From NCBI GenBank assembly GCA_030407085.1, contig CM059584.1:90533501-90597500 (forward strand): a stretch of 64,000 bases of DNA, in the 5' to 3' direction. Below the pieces are notes generated by a model, which saw nothing but the letters and a program-made list of their open reading frames with translations, searched no databases and was not told the DNA's origin. Shown piece after piece: positions 1 to 11,405 of this stretch. The stretch's first letter is position 1, and every line of letters starts with the position of its first letter. Source of the stretch: Trichopria drosophilae (lineage: Eukaryota > Arthropoda > Insecta > Hymenoptera > Diapriidae). The translations under genes were made by a program, and so were the position numbers.

Positions 1-1384
1 ATCTTAACCCGGGCAGTAGCTAAAAGTACCGCTTTTGAGGAATGGCGAGCTGCATGCAAATGAGAGAAGCTTGTCGACTGTTCCGAATCGTCTTTCGTTT
101 CATTTTGATTTGCTGAAACGTCATTTTTGAAATAAACTTGTGTTTGGCGAACATTCGAATTTTCAGTTCGGTGCAATAAATTGTGGTGTTTTTGACCGCA
201 ATTAGTACAAGTAAATTTACTGTGGCATTCAGTAGTTTTATGTTCCGCCAAACAGTTCAAGCAACGAGAATTTTTTCGAATAAACGCTTCACGTTCGCCA
301 GCAGTCCAAGTTTTAAATTTAAGACAAGAGTACATTTTATGGTTGCCTTTGCAAACGGGGCAACTAATTTTTCTGATGATTTACTATGCGCTGCAACAGG
401 TGTCGATGCTGTGCGTTTTTGGTAGATATTCGTTGCTTCTAAAGCGCGAATTCGAGAATTTAAAAAATCGGAAAAATCCTGATACGTGGAAGGATTGTTG
501 TCTGCACCCGTTTTCATTTCCCAATCATTTCTAGGCGATTTATCTAATTTACTCGCGAGTAAATACACCAACCAGTCGTCCCACGTATCCACCGGTCCAT
601 TTAACGATCGCAACGCTGAAATAGCAGAAGTAGCAACATCGCGCATTGATTTTAAATGTTTTAAAATATCCGACAAAATTTCCGGCAACGCATGTAAGGA
701 ATGCAAATATTCATTAATCAAAATTTTATTAACGTTCTATCGCGAAACAAGTGCTTGCCACAGCTGCGGAAAAGTATTCGAAGCTCCCGTCGCATTTCGC
801 ACAACAACAAGTGCCTCGCTGATGAGACTTGTTTTTAAGTAATGTAAACGTTCGACATCGGATAAGTTTCTATTTTTTATCACGAGCGCGTCAAACAAAT
901 CGTGAAATTGCAACCATTCAACATAATTTCCGTAAAACACAGGCAAAGTTATATTAGGCAGTTTTAATGTCGACTCACGAATTTGGAGATCTTCGCGTGG
1001 CGTTGAGGCAGCAGCTGGTGGTTCTTCAATTTTTTCTAAAAAATAATCCAATGCTTCGTCGAAAGCAGCTTCAGTAACGCTGAGATGATTTTCTTTAAAA
1101 TATCGAGCGATGTCGGGAACTTCCTCTTCTGCCTTGAATACTGGTGGACGACATGCTTTCAAAACTGCATGAAGTCGTCGACATTTGGACCAGTTTTCCT
1201 CGAGAACGCGTAGTCGTCCTTTCAGCAAGCGATTTGAAGGGTCCTTTATTAGCTTTACATGCGTTGCCGTATTGACAACGGTACGCATTAAGAGCTCCTG
1301 CTCGTTCAATTTAGCCTTGTAATTTGTAGTGTGGTCCATAGTCCGACTGCCGTCTTGCCCGTCGCTTTCGCTGTCAGATGACAT
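1..1384 (-). pseudogene. BEL/Pao retrotransposon gag, running into the protease start; cut by the window edge
   Basis: The minus strand begins at an ATG at 1384 and encodes a capsid-type Gag of the BEL/Pao family. The DUF1759-like core lies around residues 135-210 (LPNITLPVFYGNYVEW, then LSDVERLHYLKTSL). The frame is interrupted by one in-frame TAG at about 739-737, where the family usually has a tyrosine before LINEYLHSLHAL. The same frame then runs to 257, where a slip in an A-run (about 265-270) shifts it. In the shifted frame follow two zinc knuckles (CLNCLAEHKTTEC and CTNCGQKHHNLLH) and, at the very edge, AVLLATARVK, which in this family opens the aspartic protease. Gag packages element RNA; the polymerase part lies left of the window. 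One nonsense change and one frameshift mean this copy is dead. Family assignment is firm; completeness outside the window is unknown. Confidence 0.88.
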
Positions 1385-2407
1385 CTGATTGTGTTCTTAG
1401 AATAAGGCGTTCGTCTTCGAAATCAGTACAGCTGATTTTCTCACGAACACTAGCGCTAGGCGTCACGAAATCCACTCAAACTAGACACCTCGTGTTAGAG
1501 AGGGAGTTGATTGGAAGGAGGGATATGGCCAGGACCGTGGTAGTGGGGCGGTTCGAAATTCCGCACAAAGAGGAATCTCGTCTAGAGAGAGAGAGAGAGC
1601 GATAACGACTGCTACCGGAGTTCGCCGAACACCTATGTGGTGGGGCGAGAAAGGAAGCGTAGCACAAAATGGATGCCTTTTTTTTCAGGAATAAGGAAAG
1701 AAGTTATGGCGTCACTTTCCGATTAATGGGCAAAATTTATGGCGCTTTTTTAATTGCGAGAACTTTGCCAATAAAATTTGTCGTCCGAAATTTCCTTACG
1801 ATTTCACAATGTACACTGTCCTTGCGCTATCACAATCACTTATTCTTTTCTTCTAGGTTTAGTATAATCCAAAAAGAGACACTCAATTAATTTGCCTTGG
1901 ATAAATGAAACCGGCTCGAAGGACCTTTGGTTAGGATCGATTTGGACTGTAGGTTTTAGGTTTTCATAGGCAGCGGATTCCAGCCTAAGGCAAGTAGAAA
2001 TTTGAGTGCTGAAATAATACTCCACTTACATACACAATACATACAATAATCCACTCTCCACAAAGCACACGTTTAATCGAAGGCAGTAATACAATTATCC
2101 GTGAGTATGAACACAGCGAACTGTTTTGTAGATGCTAACACTATATCGGGCGAAAGACACCGCGCGTAGATGTAATGAAAGAAAACGTGGTTTGCGAGTC
2201 GCAGAAACAGACGCGTACAACGCATACGTGTGCTCGAGGCGATTTGCAGAAAAAGACTCACGCTGGCGCGTGCGGAAATCGTTAGGAACGAAGCGAGAAC
2301 GTTGCCCAATATAGAGGGCAGTACTAGCGCATCCGGTTCGAGAACTTTCGATTGGTAAAGCAGGTGAACAATAATGCCCGCGCCAACTATGTATATTCAA
2401 ATTCGTA
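1385..2407 (-). other. Probable 5' leader and LTR region of the BEL/Pao element
   Basis: This kilobase lies upstream of the minus-strand gag start, where leader, primer-binding site and 5' LTR are expected. A minus-strand start TGTTAGCATC near 2145 would be a plausible LTR start, but I could not identify a matching end, a primer-binding site or a second LTR copy. Open frames on both strands here show no recognisable domain. A short GA-rich microsatellite (gagagagagagag) sits at about 1585-1598. Confidence 0.35.
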
Positions 2408-2905
2408 ACAACCATCATCAACATTTTTTCGATGAAAAAAACTAGTGGTCTAACTGGAATTGCAACTTTTAAGATACGTTGTTTGTGATATTCACCGCTT
2501 TTCGACATATTCCACCCTCCACCGGTGTCTTCCTGTCACACGATTTTTTTTTTAAATTGGTCAGATTATTCATCCGTTGCTTGTGATTTTCACCGTTTTT
2601 CGACATTTTTCCCCCTCCAAGGGTGCCTTCCTATGATCTGATGTTTTTTGAATTGGTCAGATTATTCATTACCATCATTAAAAACAATTCGATTGCAAAA
2701 CAAGGGGCCTAACTTCAATTGCAACTTTTAAGAAACGTTGTATGTGATTTTCATCGTTTTTCGATATTTTTGCCCCTGTCAAGGTGCTTTCATGTCTCCC
2801 GATTGTTTTTAAATTGGTCAGATTATTCATTACCGTCATCAAAATATATTCGATGAAAAAAACGAGTGGCCTTACTGAAATTCGCAACTTTTATCAAACG
2901 TTGTT
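2408..2905. repeat. Diverged tandem repeat, period about 162 bp
   Basis: Four units follow each other: about 2408-2570, a shortened unit about 2573-2667, 2668-2829 and a partial unit 2830-2905. Shared words include aaattggtcagattattcat, a run like ttgcaacttttaagaaacg, and ttttcgacatttttccccct. ORFs on the minus strand here repeat the same residues (RPLVFFIE) because they are translations of the repeat, not genes. Confidence 0.75.
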
Positions 2906-2932
2906 GTCGCCGACAGGCTTCAATTACGGTTT

Positions 2933-3849
2933 GCCATACAGGTTTCGACCTGTTAATTATTCGTAGACTTTACTATACGGTAACAATGAATCTGACTTCC
3001 CACAAGTGACGAACACATACGAGTATCGGCTTGCTTCTAATATAATTAATTAACCTTCATTTAATATTTCCCACTTTTAAAATTTCTGAGAATAAGAAGA
3101 TCGAAATGACGATGTAAAAATCTAAGAGAAGCGTGTAAAATTCAACAGTTTCGTTCTATCTGTATGCACAGTTTTGTGTCTTTTAAGTAAAATGTTAAAG
3201 CAAATGATAATGCTGCCATCTTTTGGGATATTTAAAGAGATTGCAGAATCTGTGTGTCGCAGAACGAAATATGCGGGTGCATCTGAAATGCATGGATTCA
3301 TCGTAGGCTGCCATCATACACTTGCTGATATGAGTGGCTATGGAGCGATTACAATTGAAAATTAGGTTCTTGAAAATTGAATCCAGTTGACATTCGTCTC
3401 TCTATATCACACGTCTCTCCATCGTTACCGAGTAAAGCGCATTATACCATGGATACAAATCAGCAGTTCGCGCAAATATTAGGTGATATTAAAGGGCTTC
3501 GTGGTGAACTTGCTGTATCCATGGTATAATGCGCTTTACTCGATAACGATGGAGAGACGGGTGATATAGCATTATCATTTGCTTTAACATTTTACTTAAA
3601 AGACACCAAACTGTGCATACAGATAGAAAGAAACTGTTGAATTTTACACGCTTCTCTTAGATTTTTACATCGTCATTTCGATCTCCTTATTCTCAGAAAT
3701 TTTAAAAGTGGGAAATATTAAATGAAGGTTAATTAATTATATTAAAAGCAAGCCGATACTCGTATGTGTTCCTCACTTGTGGGAAGTCAGATTCATTGTT
3801 ACCGTATAGTAAAGTCTACGAATAATTAACAGGTCGAAACCTGTATGGC
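2933..3849. mobile_element. Foldback element with about 280-bp terminal inverted repeats
   Basis: The left arm (about 2933-3213) is the near-perfect reverse complement of the right arm (about 3571-3849). Both ends carry a subterminal hairpin, acaggtttcgacctgt. A second inverted pair lies inside (about 3411-3455 with 3514-3558, sharing taaagcgcattataccatgg), so almost the whole element can fold. The left arm carries about 190 extra bases (3214-3400) that are absent from the right arm, so something was inserted or the right arm lost it. No transposase gene is present, so this is a non-autonomous element. No convincing target-site duplication was seen. Confidence 0.82.
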
Positions 3850-4669
3850 GATGTTTAAGATGTGGTAAATTGTAAACACATTAAAAAAGGGTGAGGAACC
3901 AGATTAATTACATTACCCACGTGTCCAAACTCGTATAGCTATGGTTCGAACGTCATGAAAACACGTAAATACCGTGAATAGATAAATGCATAGGGAATAA
4001 GCGTATATCCTCTCTTTCTAATTACTGCTAGCTTCTTCCATCATTTCTATATTATACATTTTAATACACGCTATTCGGATTATGTGAGATTTATTACTAT
4101 TTAAATATTATTTATTATCAATTATTTATTTATTTATTAATGCTACCTTTGTTAACGAAGGGGTGAGCTGGCCTACAGGTGGCCCGCCAGGTCATTCCTA
4201 GATAAAATACGGAACTGAGGTCATCTCCTTTCTATTATGGCGGAGGTTGTCTAAATTTGGGAAAGAGAAAGTGTGTCACTTAGTATATGTTTTGATGAAA
4301 TTACACAATGACTTTAAACGCGTCTGAACCTGTATACATGGAAAAATATATGGTGAAAATGATCGGCGGGTAATCGGCGATGACGATGACGTGAAAACGA
4401 TACAATGCTAAAGTTAATGGATCTAACAAAGAGTATGCGATAGCGAGAGAAATGGTAGTAGAACGCAGGAGGAAAAGGTCATTATTAGAATTTTACGTTC
4501 ACTTTCACAAAATACGGTTCCTAGCCTACGATGTATTTCCACATAGGCACCGAGGAGCGACTATGATGTAGCAATAGCTGACCTTTATGGTAGCCATTAT
4601 TGCGCATGCGTCAATAAATGAATAAAATGCATTTATACTTTAATCGCTAGTGAATCAGTTTCATACGAA
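3850..4669. other. Intergenic, nothing recognised
   Basis: AT-rich sequence with a tttattt-type simple stretch near 4110-4140 and a short GC-richer patch near 4150-4200. No domain, RNA gene or clear repeat partner in the window was seen. Confidence 0.5.
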
Positions 4670-5394
4670 ATGGAATATATTGTAGACGTTCAGGGATTCC
4701 GCGGGCCTGGTAATCGCTCCATACCGAAGGAAATATCTATAATGAATATTTTCGTCGGTGAAATTGAGACTTATGGGTTTAAACCACCATATCAATGAGT
4801 GTGGTTACCTTTACACTATAAAAGAGTCAATAACTGGTTAATGCATAATTATCACGGCTTATCATGGCAATCTGGTGACGTTTCCTTTGATGCTATAACC
4901 GAGACTTTGGAGGATATCGTTAAATGAGCCAACAAAATTTATGTAAAAGGAGTCGATATAAAATGTTGATTGGAGGATATATTAAACGCTGAAAATGTTA
5001 TTGATCTCGACGTTTTGGACTGTCCATCTCTGACAAAACTGAAGCAGCAGCGGCAATATGAATCGTCGGAGAAATGTAAAAGCCATACGGTTAATGGAAC
5101 TTGCACTAAACAAAATGTACAAATACTTAAAAATTGGGTATTGGGAAATCTACTTGAACAGCCTGCATCTCTTCAACGTTCATTACGGATTTATTACGAA
5201 GTGAAACGTCTCGCATTGATGGAAACAAAAGATATAGAATGTCAACCGATCGATTTCATCTGCATGTTTGCTGAACGACAAATTGAAGAAGCATGGACGT
5301 GCTTGCCACCTGCTATGCAAATGCATCCTGAAATACGTGAATGACGACGATGTTATAAACATTTCGAATCAAGCTATGATACAATAGATGGTTA
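4670..5394 (+). pseudogene. Broken single-frame gene with only TGA stops; multicopy insect family, exonuclease-like motif
   Basis: From ATG 4670 one frame stays intact for about 240 codons apart from four TGA codons (about 4796, 4925, 4967 and 5342), ending at TAA 5392. There is no frameshift. Recognisable blocks are YIVDVQGF near the start, then FKPPY, NNWLMHNYHGLSWQSGD, KIYVKGV and LDCPSLTKL. I recall this block order from a repeated, uncharacterised insect gene family. The acidic residue in VDVQGF and the later HGLSW block resemble a DEDD-type 3'-5' exonuclease fold, but that is inference. CGA-to-TGA or TGG-to-TGA decay explains the stops best. A TATAAAA-like word at about 4816 lies inside the frame and is not evidence of a promoter. 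Confidence 0.6.
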
Positions 5395-7894
5395 ACCGCC
5401 GATGATTAAAGACTGCATCAGTTGTCAAATTAAAAGCGATGCATTAGTTGACGAAATTGAAAATATAAATTTTATGTGATAGCTATTTTATATTCTTATG
5501 TATAACAATATTGTAAACATAAAAATTAATGTAATGTATGAATGAATGTGAACGTGAAAAATAAAATTTATTAAATAGAACTTCTGTATGTTCTTCATCT
5601 CCCTTCCTGCATGATATTGTACAAAAAAAAATAAATATTTATGAAAGGGTCGATGATCGACGTAATGATTAATGGGTTTTACAGTCGAGGCGTTGCGATG
5701 GTAATAATGGTAACGGTTTTCAATAGGAGGAGAGACGAAAACGAGACATTCCACCTTATGAATGAAAATTTGTGTTTAAAATATGTAGGTCAAGAAGGAT
5801 TTCGAAACGTTATGTCACGAAACTAGAAAATGGAAATATAGATGCTAGATGGAACAAATTTTGTAATGGATAGGTAGGATAAAAGGTCGTTTGAACGCGT
5901 GGAGACTTGATTAGAGGATTTTCTAAATTAATTTCAAAATGATCTTAGCAGTTTTGTGTGAAGGTACTCAACGATTTTGTCCACTATTGGAGGTCATTGA
6001 GTTACTAACGGCTTTTCAAGGGAAAGGTCTACAAACGGTTGTGCGATTGTCATATTGGTGGAGAGATTTCCCCAACGAGAGAAAATTCTGAAAGGTGAAT
6101 TCGAACTTACAACATGACAAGGGAGAGGTCAATGCCCTGATTGCATCACTAACGAGTAACAGGTTTTTAAAATTTGTGTGAGATTTAAAAGATCGAAAGA
6201 TATATGCATAACGCTACAGCGTTAATCTTCGAAAACTCAATGGGACCGTCCACAAAGTCCTTGCGTCATCATAATGACCTCATTAGTGACGGTCAGATTT
6301 CCCAATGAGAGAGTCTTGAATTAAGCCCGTGTACTAAACAAAACAGCAAATCAAAAATGCGAATCAATCCGCGAATCGGTCCGAGACTCAGTCGCGAATC
6401 AGTCTGCGAATTAGTTCACGAATCTACCACCCCGCCTGCTGGGACAGCGCCGCGACTGTGGCTACGCCTGGTGGCGGCGGCGGGAACGAATCGAGACCTG
6501 CCATACCTCCACTACTCTTGTCGAACCAATTTTTATTCGACTCATACTGGATAAGTGCTATCAAGTCCTGGAACCCTCTACCATTTGATGTGCGGTCATC
6601 TCGTTAACCGGAAGCCTTTAAACGGGCACTTTCTGCGCACATCCGGAGTGGAGACAAGTACAACTGACCTTCATTCACACTTAAAGTATTCGTTGTATTT
6701 CCTATAAAAGCTATTAAAAGTCTCTACTGTTATTTTTCATTCAATTTTTTATTTCGCACTTACTATTGTACTTAATCGATCTTATCACCATCTAATAATT
6801 TACATAGGTAGCTTAGCAGTGAGCGGAACTCATTATATTTGTAGTATATATAGATTTGAATTTTTAGGTTTTAAGTGCTTAGTATTTAGGCTTTAGGTTT
6901 AAGTTTCATTGTATTGTAAAATGATGTAATTTAGTGATTTTTCCACGGACATTATTGTCCAGAACAAAAATAAATGGTTTACATGCATACATACATTTCC
7001 TTCGAGTACATTTCCCGTACATTTAAAGTGCACGCTTCATTTTTACCAGGCCGGCCATATTGAGTTGGATTGAGAACCCCCGAATACAGGACAATAACAT
7101 TATTTACAGGTGGGTCTTTGTGAGACCCGGTGTTCCGCAAAGAGTCATATTTCTCGTGGAAAACCGATGAACACAACCCTTTTTCTATACATGTTTTCTC
7201 GATGAATCTGCCAAAATATAAAAAATATAGGCTAAAAGTACAAGTTTCGAAGTTTACTTTCCATTCTGAGAAATTGAATAACTTTGGTAGAAGCCGAGAA
7301 AGAAATTTTGAAGATAACGCTTTTTGGTCATTTTTCGACATTAAATCGCTTGTAGCTCGAAAGGAAACGTTTTTTGAAAAAATGAAGTTTTTATTTTGTC
7401 CCAATTTAGCTAATTCATGGGTTTTTATGTTTATTGTTAATAACTAATTACTGACCACTCGGATAAAAAAATGTATTTAAATTTTTTGTTCGCAATAACC
7501 TAATAAATTAATTTCAAAAGGTTCAAACTATTCACTTTCCGTCATAGATTAGTGACATTTTCTAGGGTTAGTGTCTTTTTGAAGGTGCACAGCCCATTTA
7601 TTAACGCAATTGCCCTTATAACTACAAGTTTGTTGTAGCAATGCGTGCTGCGATAGTGACACGTTCGAGGTAATATTACTCAATGCGTTTGATTCAACCA
7701 TCTTTAATTTAGTTTTTTTAGCGTATTACTTTTTGTCGGCTACCTCGATTAGAATTTGGGTATTCTACGAATATCGAAATCAGTTTATACACGATACTTG
7801 ATTTTATATATAATCCTCAACCGTTCTTATTGTGTTTAATTTCTAAAATGATGACCATTACAGTTCTTATTCCGAACCCCAAAAACTTTTTTGT
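5395..7894. other. Intergenic, no gene supported
   Basis: Mostly AT-rich. At 6357-6425 there is a short diverged tandem repeat around gcgaatc. At 7130-7447 both strands are open at once, which argues for non-coding repeat sequence rather than a gene. No RNA gene or transposon terminus could be defended. Confidence 0.5.
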
Positions 7895-7960
7895 GATGTC
7901 CTGTTCGCCCAACGTTTCGACCCTGGTGTGGTTCCTCTTCAGGAGCATAGAATACATGAA
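7895..7960 (-). ncRNA. Hammerhead-like ribozyme core (possible Penelope-type remnant)
   Basis: On the minus strand CTGAAGA (7942-7936) is followed after 17 nt by GAAAC (7918-7914), matching the hammerhead core CUGANGA...GAAA. The intervening bases can form a short imperfect stem II. Penelope-like retroelements are known to carry minimal hammerheads. A second copy of the same arrangement lies at 31890-31945. Flanking stems I and III were not confirmed, so activity is doubtful. Confidence 0.4.
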
Positions 7961-8221
7961 GAGTAGATGGTATTCTCCCTCCTTTCATTACAAAATTAAT
8001 TTTTTTAGTTTGTAATTTAATTAAAAATGTATTTAATATAATTATTATTTTTTATTTCATTTAATTTTAGTAATTTAAACAATTTTTTTAAGTATCCAGC
8101 CAGGATACTTAATACGATCGCACATGGCACTGACCAATGGTCTACTACAGACGATAGTAGTATAATATGTACACTTAACTCGTTTAATTCTGTCCCTTCG
8201 GGTTTTTGTTGTTTCTTTGTC

Positions 8222-10010
8222 TAAGCAAAATAAAATAATAATATTTATTATAATAACAGTGATATTATATTAAATAAAAAAGCAACCGTTATTGCGCCAC
8301 AAGAAAGTCAACCTGTCAGGTATTGAATTTATTTAAATGATCAATTATTTATTGTTTTGTGGGCAATTATCCTAAATAATTAATAGAAATTGATATTGCT
8401 CTATAATACATTGTTTTCAATTTATTTTTAACAAGGCTATAGTCGAACTGATTATTTCTATAAGGCAAATTATAAATTACAAAGCAAACCTCTCAGGCAT
8501 TTACATTTTTTATGTAAATGACGAATTATTATTTGTTTTTTGGGTAGTTATCTTAAATAATTAACTGACATCCCTAAATTACTTTACAAAATAATTTTTT
8601 TCGACTTATTTTCACCAAGACTATCGTTGGAATAATATTATAATAACATGAGATAAGTATTAAATAACATTTGAATTTTGAAATTCTGCAACGAAAGTAA
8701 TATTGAATTTGTTAAATTTTAATGACTCGTTTAATTTCTATTCTTATTACTTAAATGGAAGATGAGAATTTTTTAATTACATTTTTAACGGTTAAATTAA
8801 ATTTAAAACTATCCAAATGTTTTTTCAAAATTTGTCGATAGTTATACCCCAATATATATAATTTGTCGTTATTAATCTAATATATATAAAGATAATCATA
8901 TGTATATTCGAGTAATATCGATAAATCACTTGGAGTAAATGTCGACAAATTTTGAAAATTTTTTGGATAATTTGAATGATAATATTAATAAAAAAGTGTA
9001 ATTAAAAAAATTCTCTAATTAACATCTTATATTTATGTAATTAAAATAGTAATTGAACCAGACATTGATCCAAATATAAGAAAAACTATCGACAAATATT
9101 GAATTAATTTTAATATTACTCTTTTGGAGCAACGTCTGTTGTTTTTGTTGAAGTTTTTGTTATTTTAGGACGCCTATAGTTAGGTTAAGTTAGGTTGGAG
9201 TCTTCGTTTTATGGTAGATTCGCTTATACGGTCGTTGACATTTGTTTTGAAAGACGAAACGGAATAAAATGGATTTTCCTCAACAAAGTACGTACAAATT
9301 TCTTCGTCCTCTTCATCTTTTGTTTTCCGAGGACGGCTATTGAAGTGGCGATGGTCTGCAAGTTCTGCGTTTCCAAATTCTTGGTATTTTTTTTACCCAT
9401 CGTCTCACGGTTCGCCTAGATACGCCAACTTCATTGGCAATTTCGTTTGTTGTTTTGCCATCTTCAAATTTGCCAATAATACGCCCTCGTTCACTTTCGG
9501 GTAAATGAAAGTTATATAATTTGTTATATAATATCATTTCAATCATAGTCTTCATGAAAAGAAATTGAAAACAAATAATTTGCAAAACAAATAATTTGCA
9601 AAACAAATTAGGAATTTCAGTAAAATAGTTAAGATAGTTACACAAAAAACTAATAATAAATGGCCATTCGCACAAAAAAATTAAATACCTGAGCGGTTTG
9701 CGTTCTAATTTGTAATTTATGTTATAAAGTTCAATTGTAGCATTCATAAAAAGAAATTGAAAGCAATGAATTTTAGAGCAATTTAGAAATTTATATTCAT
9801 TATTTAAGATAATTACCCAGAAAACAATCAATAATAGATCATTAAAAAAAATGAAATACCTGAGAGATTGGCGTTCTGGTGACGCAACATCACTTGTCTT
9901 ATTTATTGTAATGATAGGTTGTTAATATTATTATTATTATAAATATTGCTATTTGATTTTAACTGAATAAACTTTTTGAAGAACTTAACCGCAAAACCTA
10001 ATACTTGCAT
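8222..10010. mobile_element. Tc1/mariner-type element with very long inverted repeats (first of two)
   Basis: The left arm (about 8222-8830) and right arm (about 9545-10010, reverse complement) share blocks such as caggtatt, ttacattttttatgtaaat and gggtaattatcttaaataat. Inside, on the minus strand, lies a helix-turn-helix transposase fragment. The left arm is more like the arm at 14.8-15.5 kb than like its own partner, so exchange or successive insertions have mixed the ends. A smaller inverted pair inside (about 8757-8830 with 8930-9030) shares tttaattacattttt and aaaatttgtcga words. Confidence 0.65.
9337..9545 (-). pseudogene. Tc1/mariner-type transposase, N-terminal helix-turn-helix fragment
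   Basis: Reading minus from about 9520 gives ESERGRIIGKFEDGKTTNEI and then GVSRRTVRRWVKK, the first paired-like helix-turn-helix of Tc1-type transposases, which binds the terminal repeats. A frameshift follows, and in the next frame SRPRKTKDEEDEE resembles the GRPR linker between the two DNA-binding subdomains. The catalytic part is missing. A sister copy with the same features lies at 10363-10590 on the other strand. Confidence 0.7.
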
Positions 10011-10362
10011 GTTAGATAAATATCGATATTCAACTGATGACGTGTCACCAAAATGCCCTCTCAGGTATTCAATTTCTTTAAATGATTAATTATTGATTGT
10101 TTTCTGGGTAATTTATCTTAAATAATGAATAGAAATTTCTATATTGTTATATAACAGAAATTATAAGTTAGAACCCTAATCGCTCAGGTATTTACATTTT
10201 TTTATGTAAATAGCCAATTATTATTTGCTTTTTGGGTAATTATCTTCAATAATTAATTGAAATTCATAAATTAATTTGCAAATCAATTGTTTTCAATTCC
10301 TTTTCACGGAGGCTATTATTCAAATGATATTATTATAACATAAATTATATAACTTTTATTTA

Positions 10363-10590
10363 CCACAAACTGAACGTGGGCGTATTATTGGCAAATTTGA
10401 AGATGGCAAAACAACAAACGAAATTGACAACGAAGTTGGCGTATGTATGCAAACCGTGAGTCGATGGGTAGAAAATAATTTGGAAACGCAGAACTTGGAG
10501 ATCATCGCCGCTGCAACAGTGGGCCCCGGAAAACAACAGAGGAAGAGGACGAAGACATTGTATTAAAAAAAATATTAAACGTTTGTTTCA
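10363..10590 (+). pseudogene. Tc1/mariner-type transposase, N-terminal helix-turn-helix fragment
   Basis: The frame reads TERGRIIGKFEDGKTTNEID then VSRWVEN, nearly identical to the minus-strand copy at 9337-9545. After a frame change GPRKTTEEEDEDIV gives the linker typical of Tc1-like DNA-binding domains. No DDE/D catalytic region follows. It sits immediately inside the left arm of its element, as expected for a transposase start. Confidence 0.68.
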
Positions 10591-10832
10591 TTATTACTTA
10601 ATATAGGTGAAAATTCACTTATGGGTCACTTTAAAATTTTTGAAATTTTAGGACGCTTGATGATGATGATGTGATGATGACGATGACGAGCACGATAATA
10701 ACGACCTCTACCCTTTTAATTTTTAACATTTGTAATAGAAGAATTAAATTTACAATAACCAAAATTTTTAAAAAATTTGTTGATATTTATTCTAATATGT
10801 ATAATTTGTCGATATTACTCCAATTATCTTTA

Positions 10833-10857
10833 AATATATATATATATATATATATAA
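10833..10857. repeat. (TA)n microsatellite
   Basis: About twelve TA units within the second Tc1/mariner-type element. Around it are words (atttgtcgatattactccaa) shared with the palindromes near 8.85 and 14.8 kb. Confidence 0.8.
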
Positions 10858-11245
10858 TAAAGATAATAATATATTTGGTGGCATGTTATAACAGTTTTTT
10901 TATAAAGTCATTAGTGCAATACAATGATGAATGTATTGTTGACCGCAAGGCTTACATTGTTTTTGGTTTACGAAGTATTCAAACATTCTATGAAATTGAT
11001 GTTTAAACTAATTAAGAGATACGTAATTTTGTAGAGCAATTACTAGTACTGATCGAGGATGATCAATATTTTTGGGGTTTTATTATTTGATAATCGACAT
11101 ATCGATTTTTATTGGGATACATGTCTTGGAGAAAAGCGGAGGATTTTTTATGGGGCGAAGTGGCGCACCGTTTGTTTTTTGCATTTAATGTTTCTCACTT
11201 GATTAGACCGTGAAAATGGAAGAAAATGATAAGAATACTAGAATA

Positions 11246-11277
11246 ATAAAACAATAATAATAATAATAATAATAAGA
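11246..11277. repeat. (TAA)n microsatellite at the left edge of the R4 unit
   Basis: Runs of aataataataataataa precede the tRNA-like segment. Dong, a member of the R4 clade, is known to insert into TAA repeats, so this may be the original target of the neighbouring element. Confidence 0.75.
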
Positions 11278-11278
11278 G

Positions 11279-11366
11279 GGCGAGATAGTTACGATGGCTA
11301 TGGCGTCCGCCTTGTTTCGTAACCTGGACGTCTCCGAAGGTTCTGGGTTCGAGTCCTCGTGCCGGT
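11279..11366 (+). other. tRNA-like segment with pol III box A and box B (SINE head or tRNA pseudogene)
   Basis: TAGTTACGATGG (11286-11297) fits box A and GGTTCGAGTCC (11346-11356) fits box B exactly, 60 bp apart, the spacing of a tRNA with a long variable arm. The D-stem can pair with wobble pairs and GTCC/GGAC can pair across the middle, but the acceptor stem pairs poorly. It is therefore tRNA-derived rather than a working tRNA gene. It lies between (TAA)n and the R4-type coding region. Confidence 0.6.
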
Positions 11367-11405
11367 TACGAGGCTGCAAGTGATCTGGTGACTCCGCGAA
11401 ATCTG

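Noticed and set aside
2095..2508. Minus-strand ORF of 137 codons
   Set aside because: Part of it is the translation of the 162-bp tandem repeat and the rest shows no domain.
3174..3365. Plus-strand ORF in the foldback element
   Set aside because: It spans arm and insertion; a vague likeness to a retroelement motif (GYGA) is too short to support.
7130..7447. Plus-strand ORF of 105 codons
   Set aside because: The opposite strand is equally open and no domain or promoter is visible.
11279..11366. Functional tRNA gene
   Set aside because: Boxes A and B are good, but the acceptor stem pairs poorly and the anticodon arm cannot be drawn normally.
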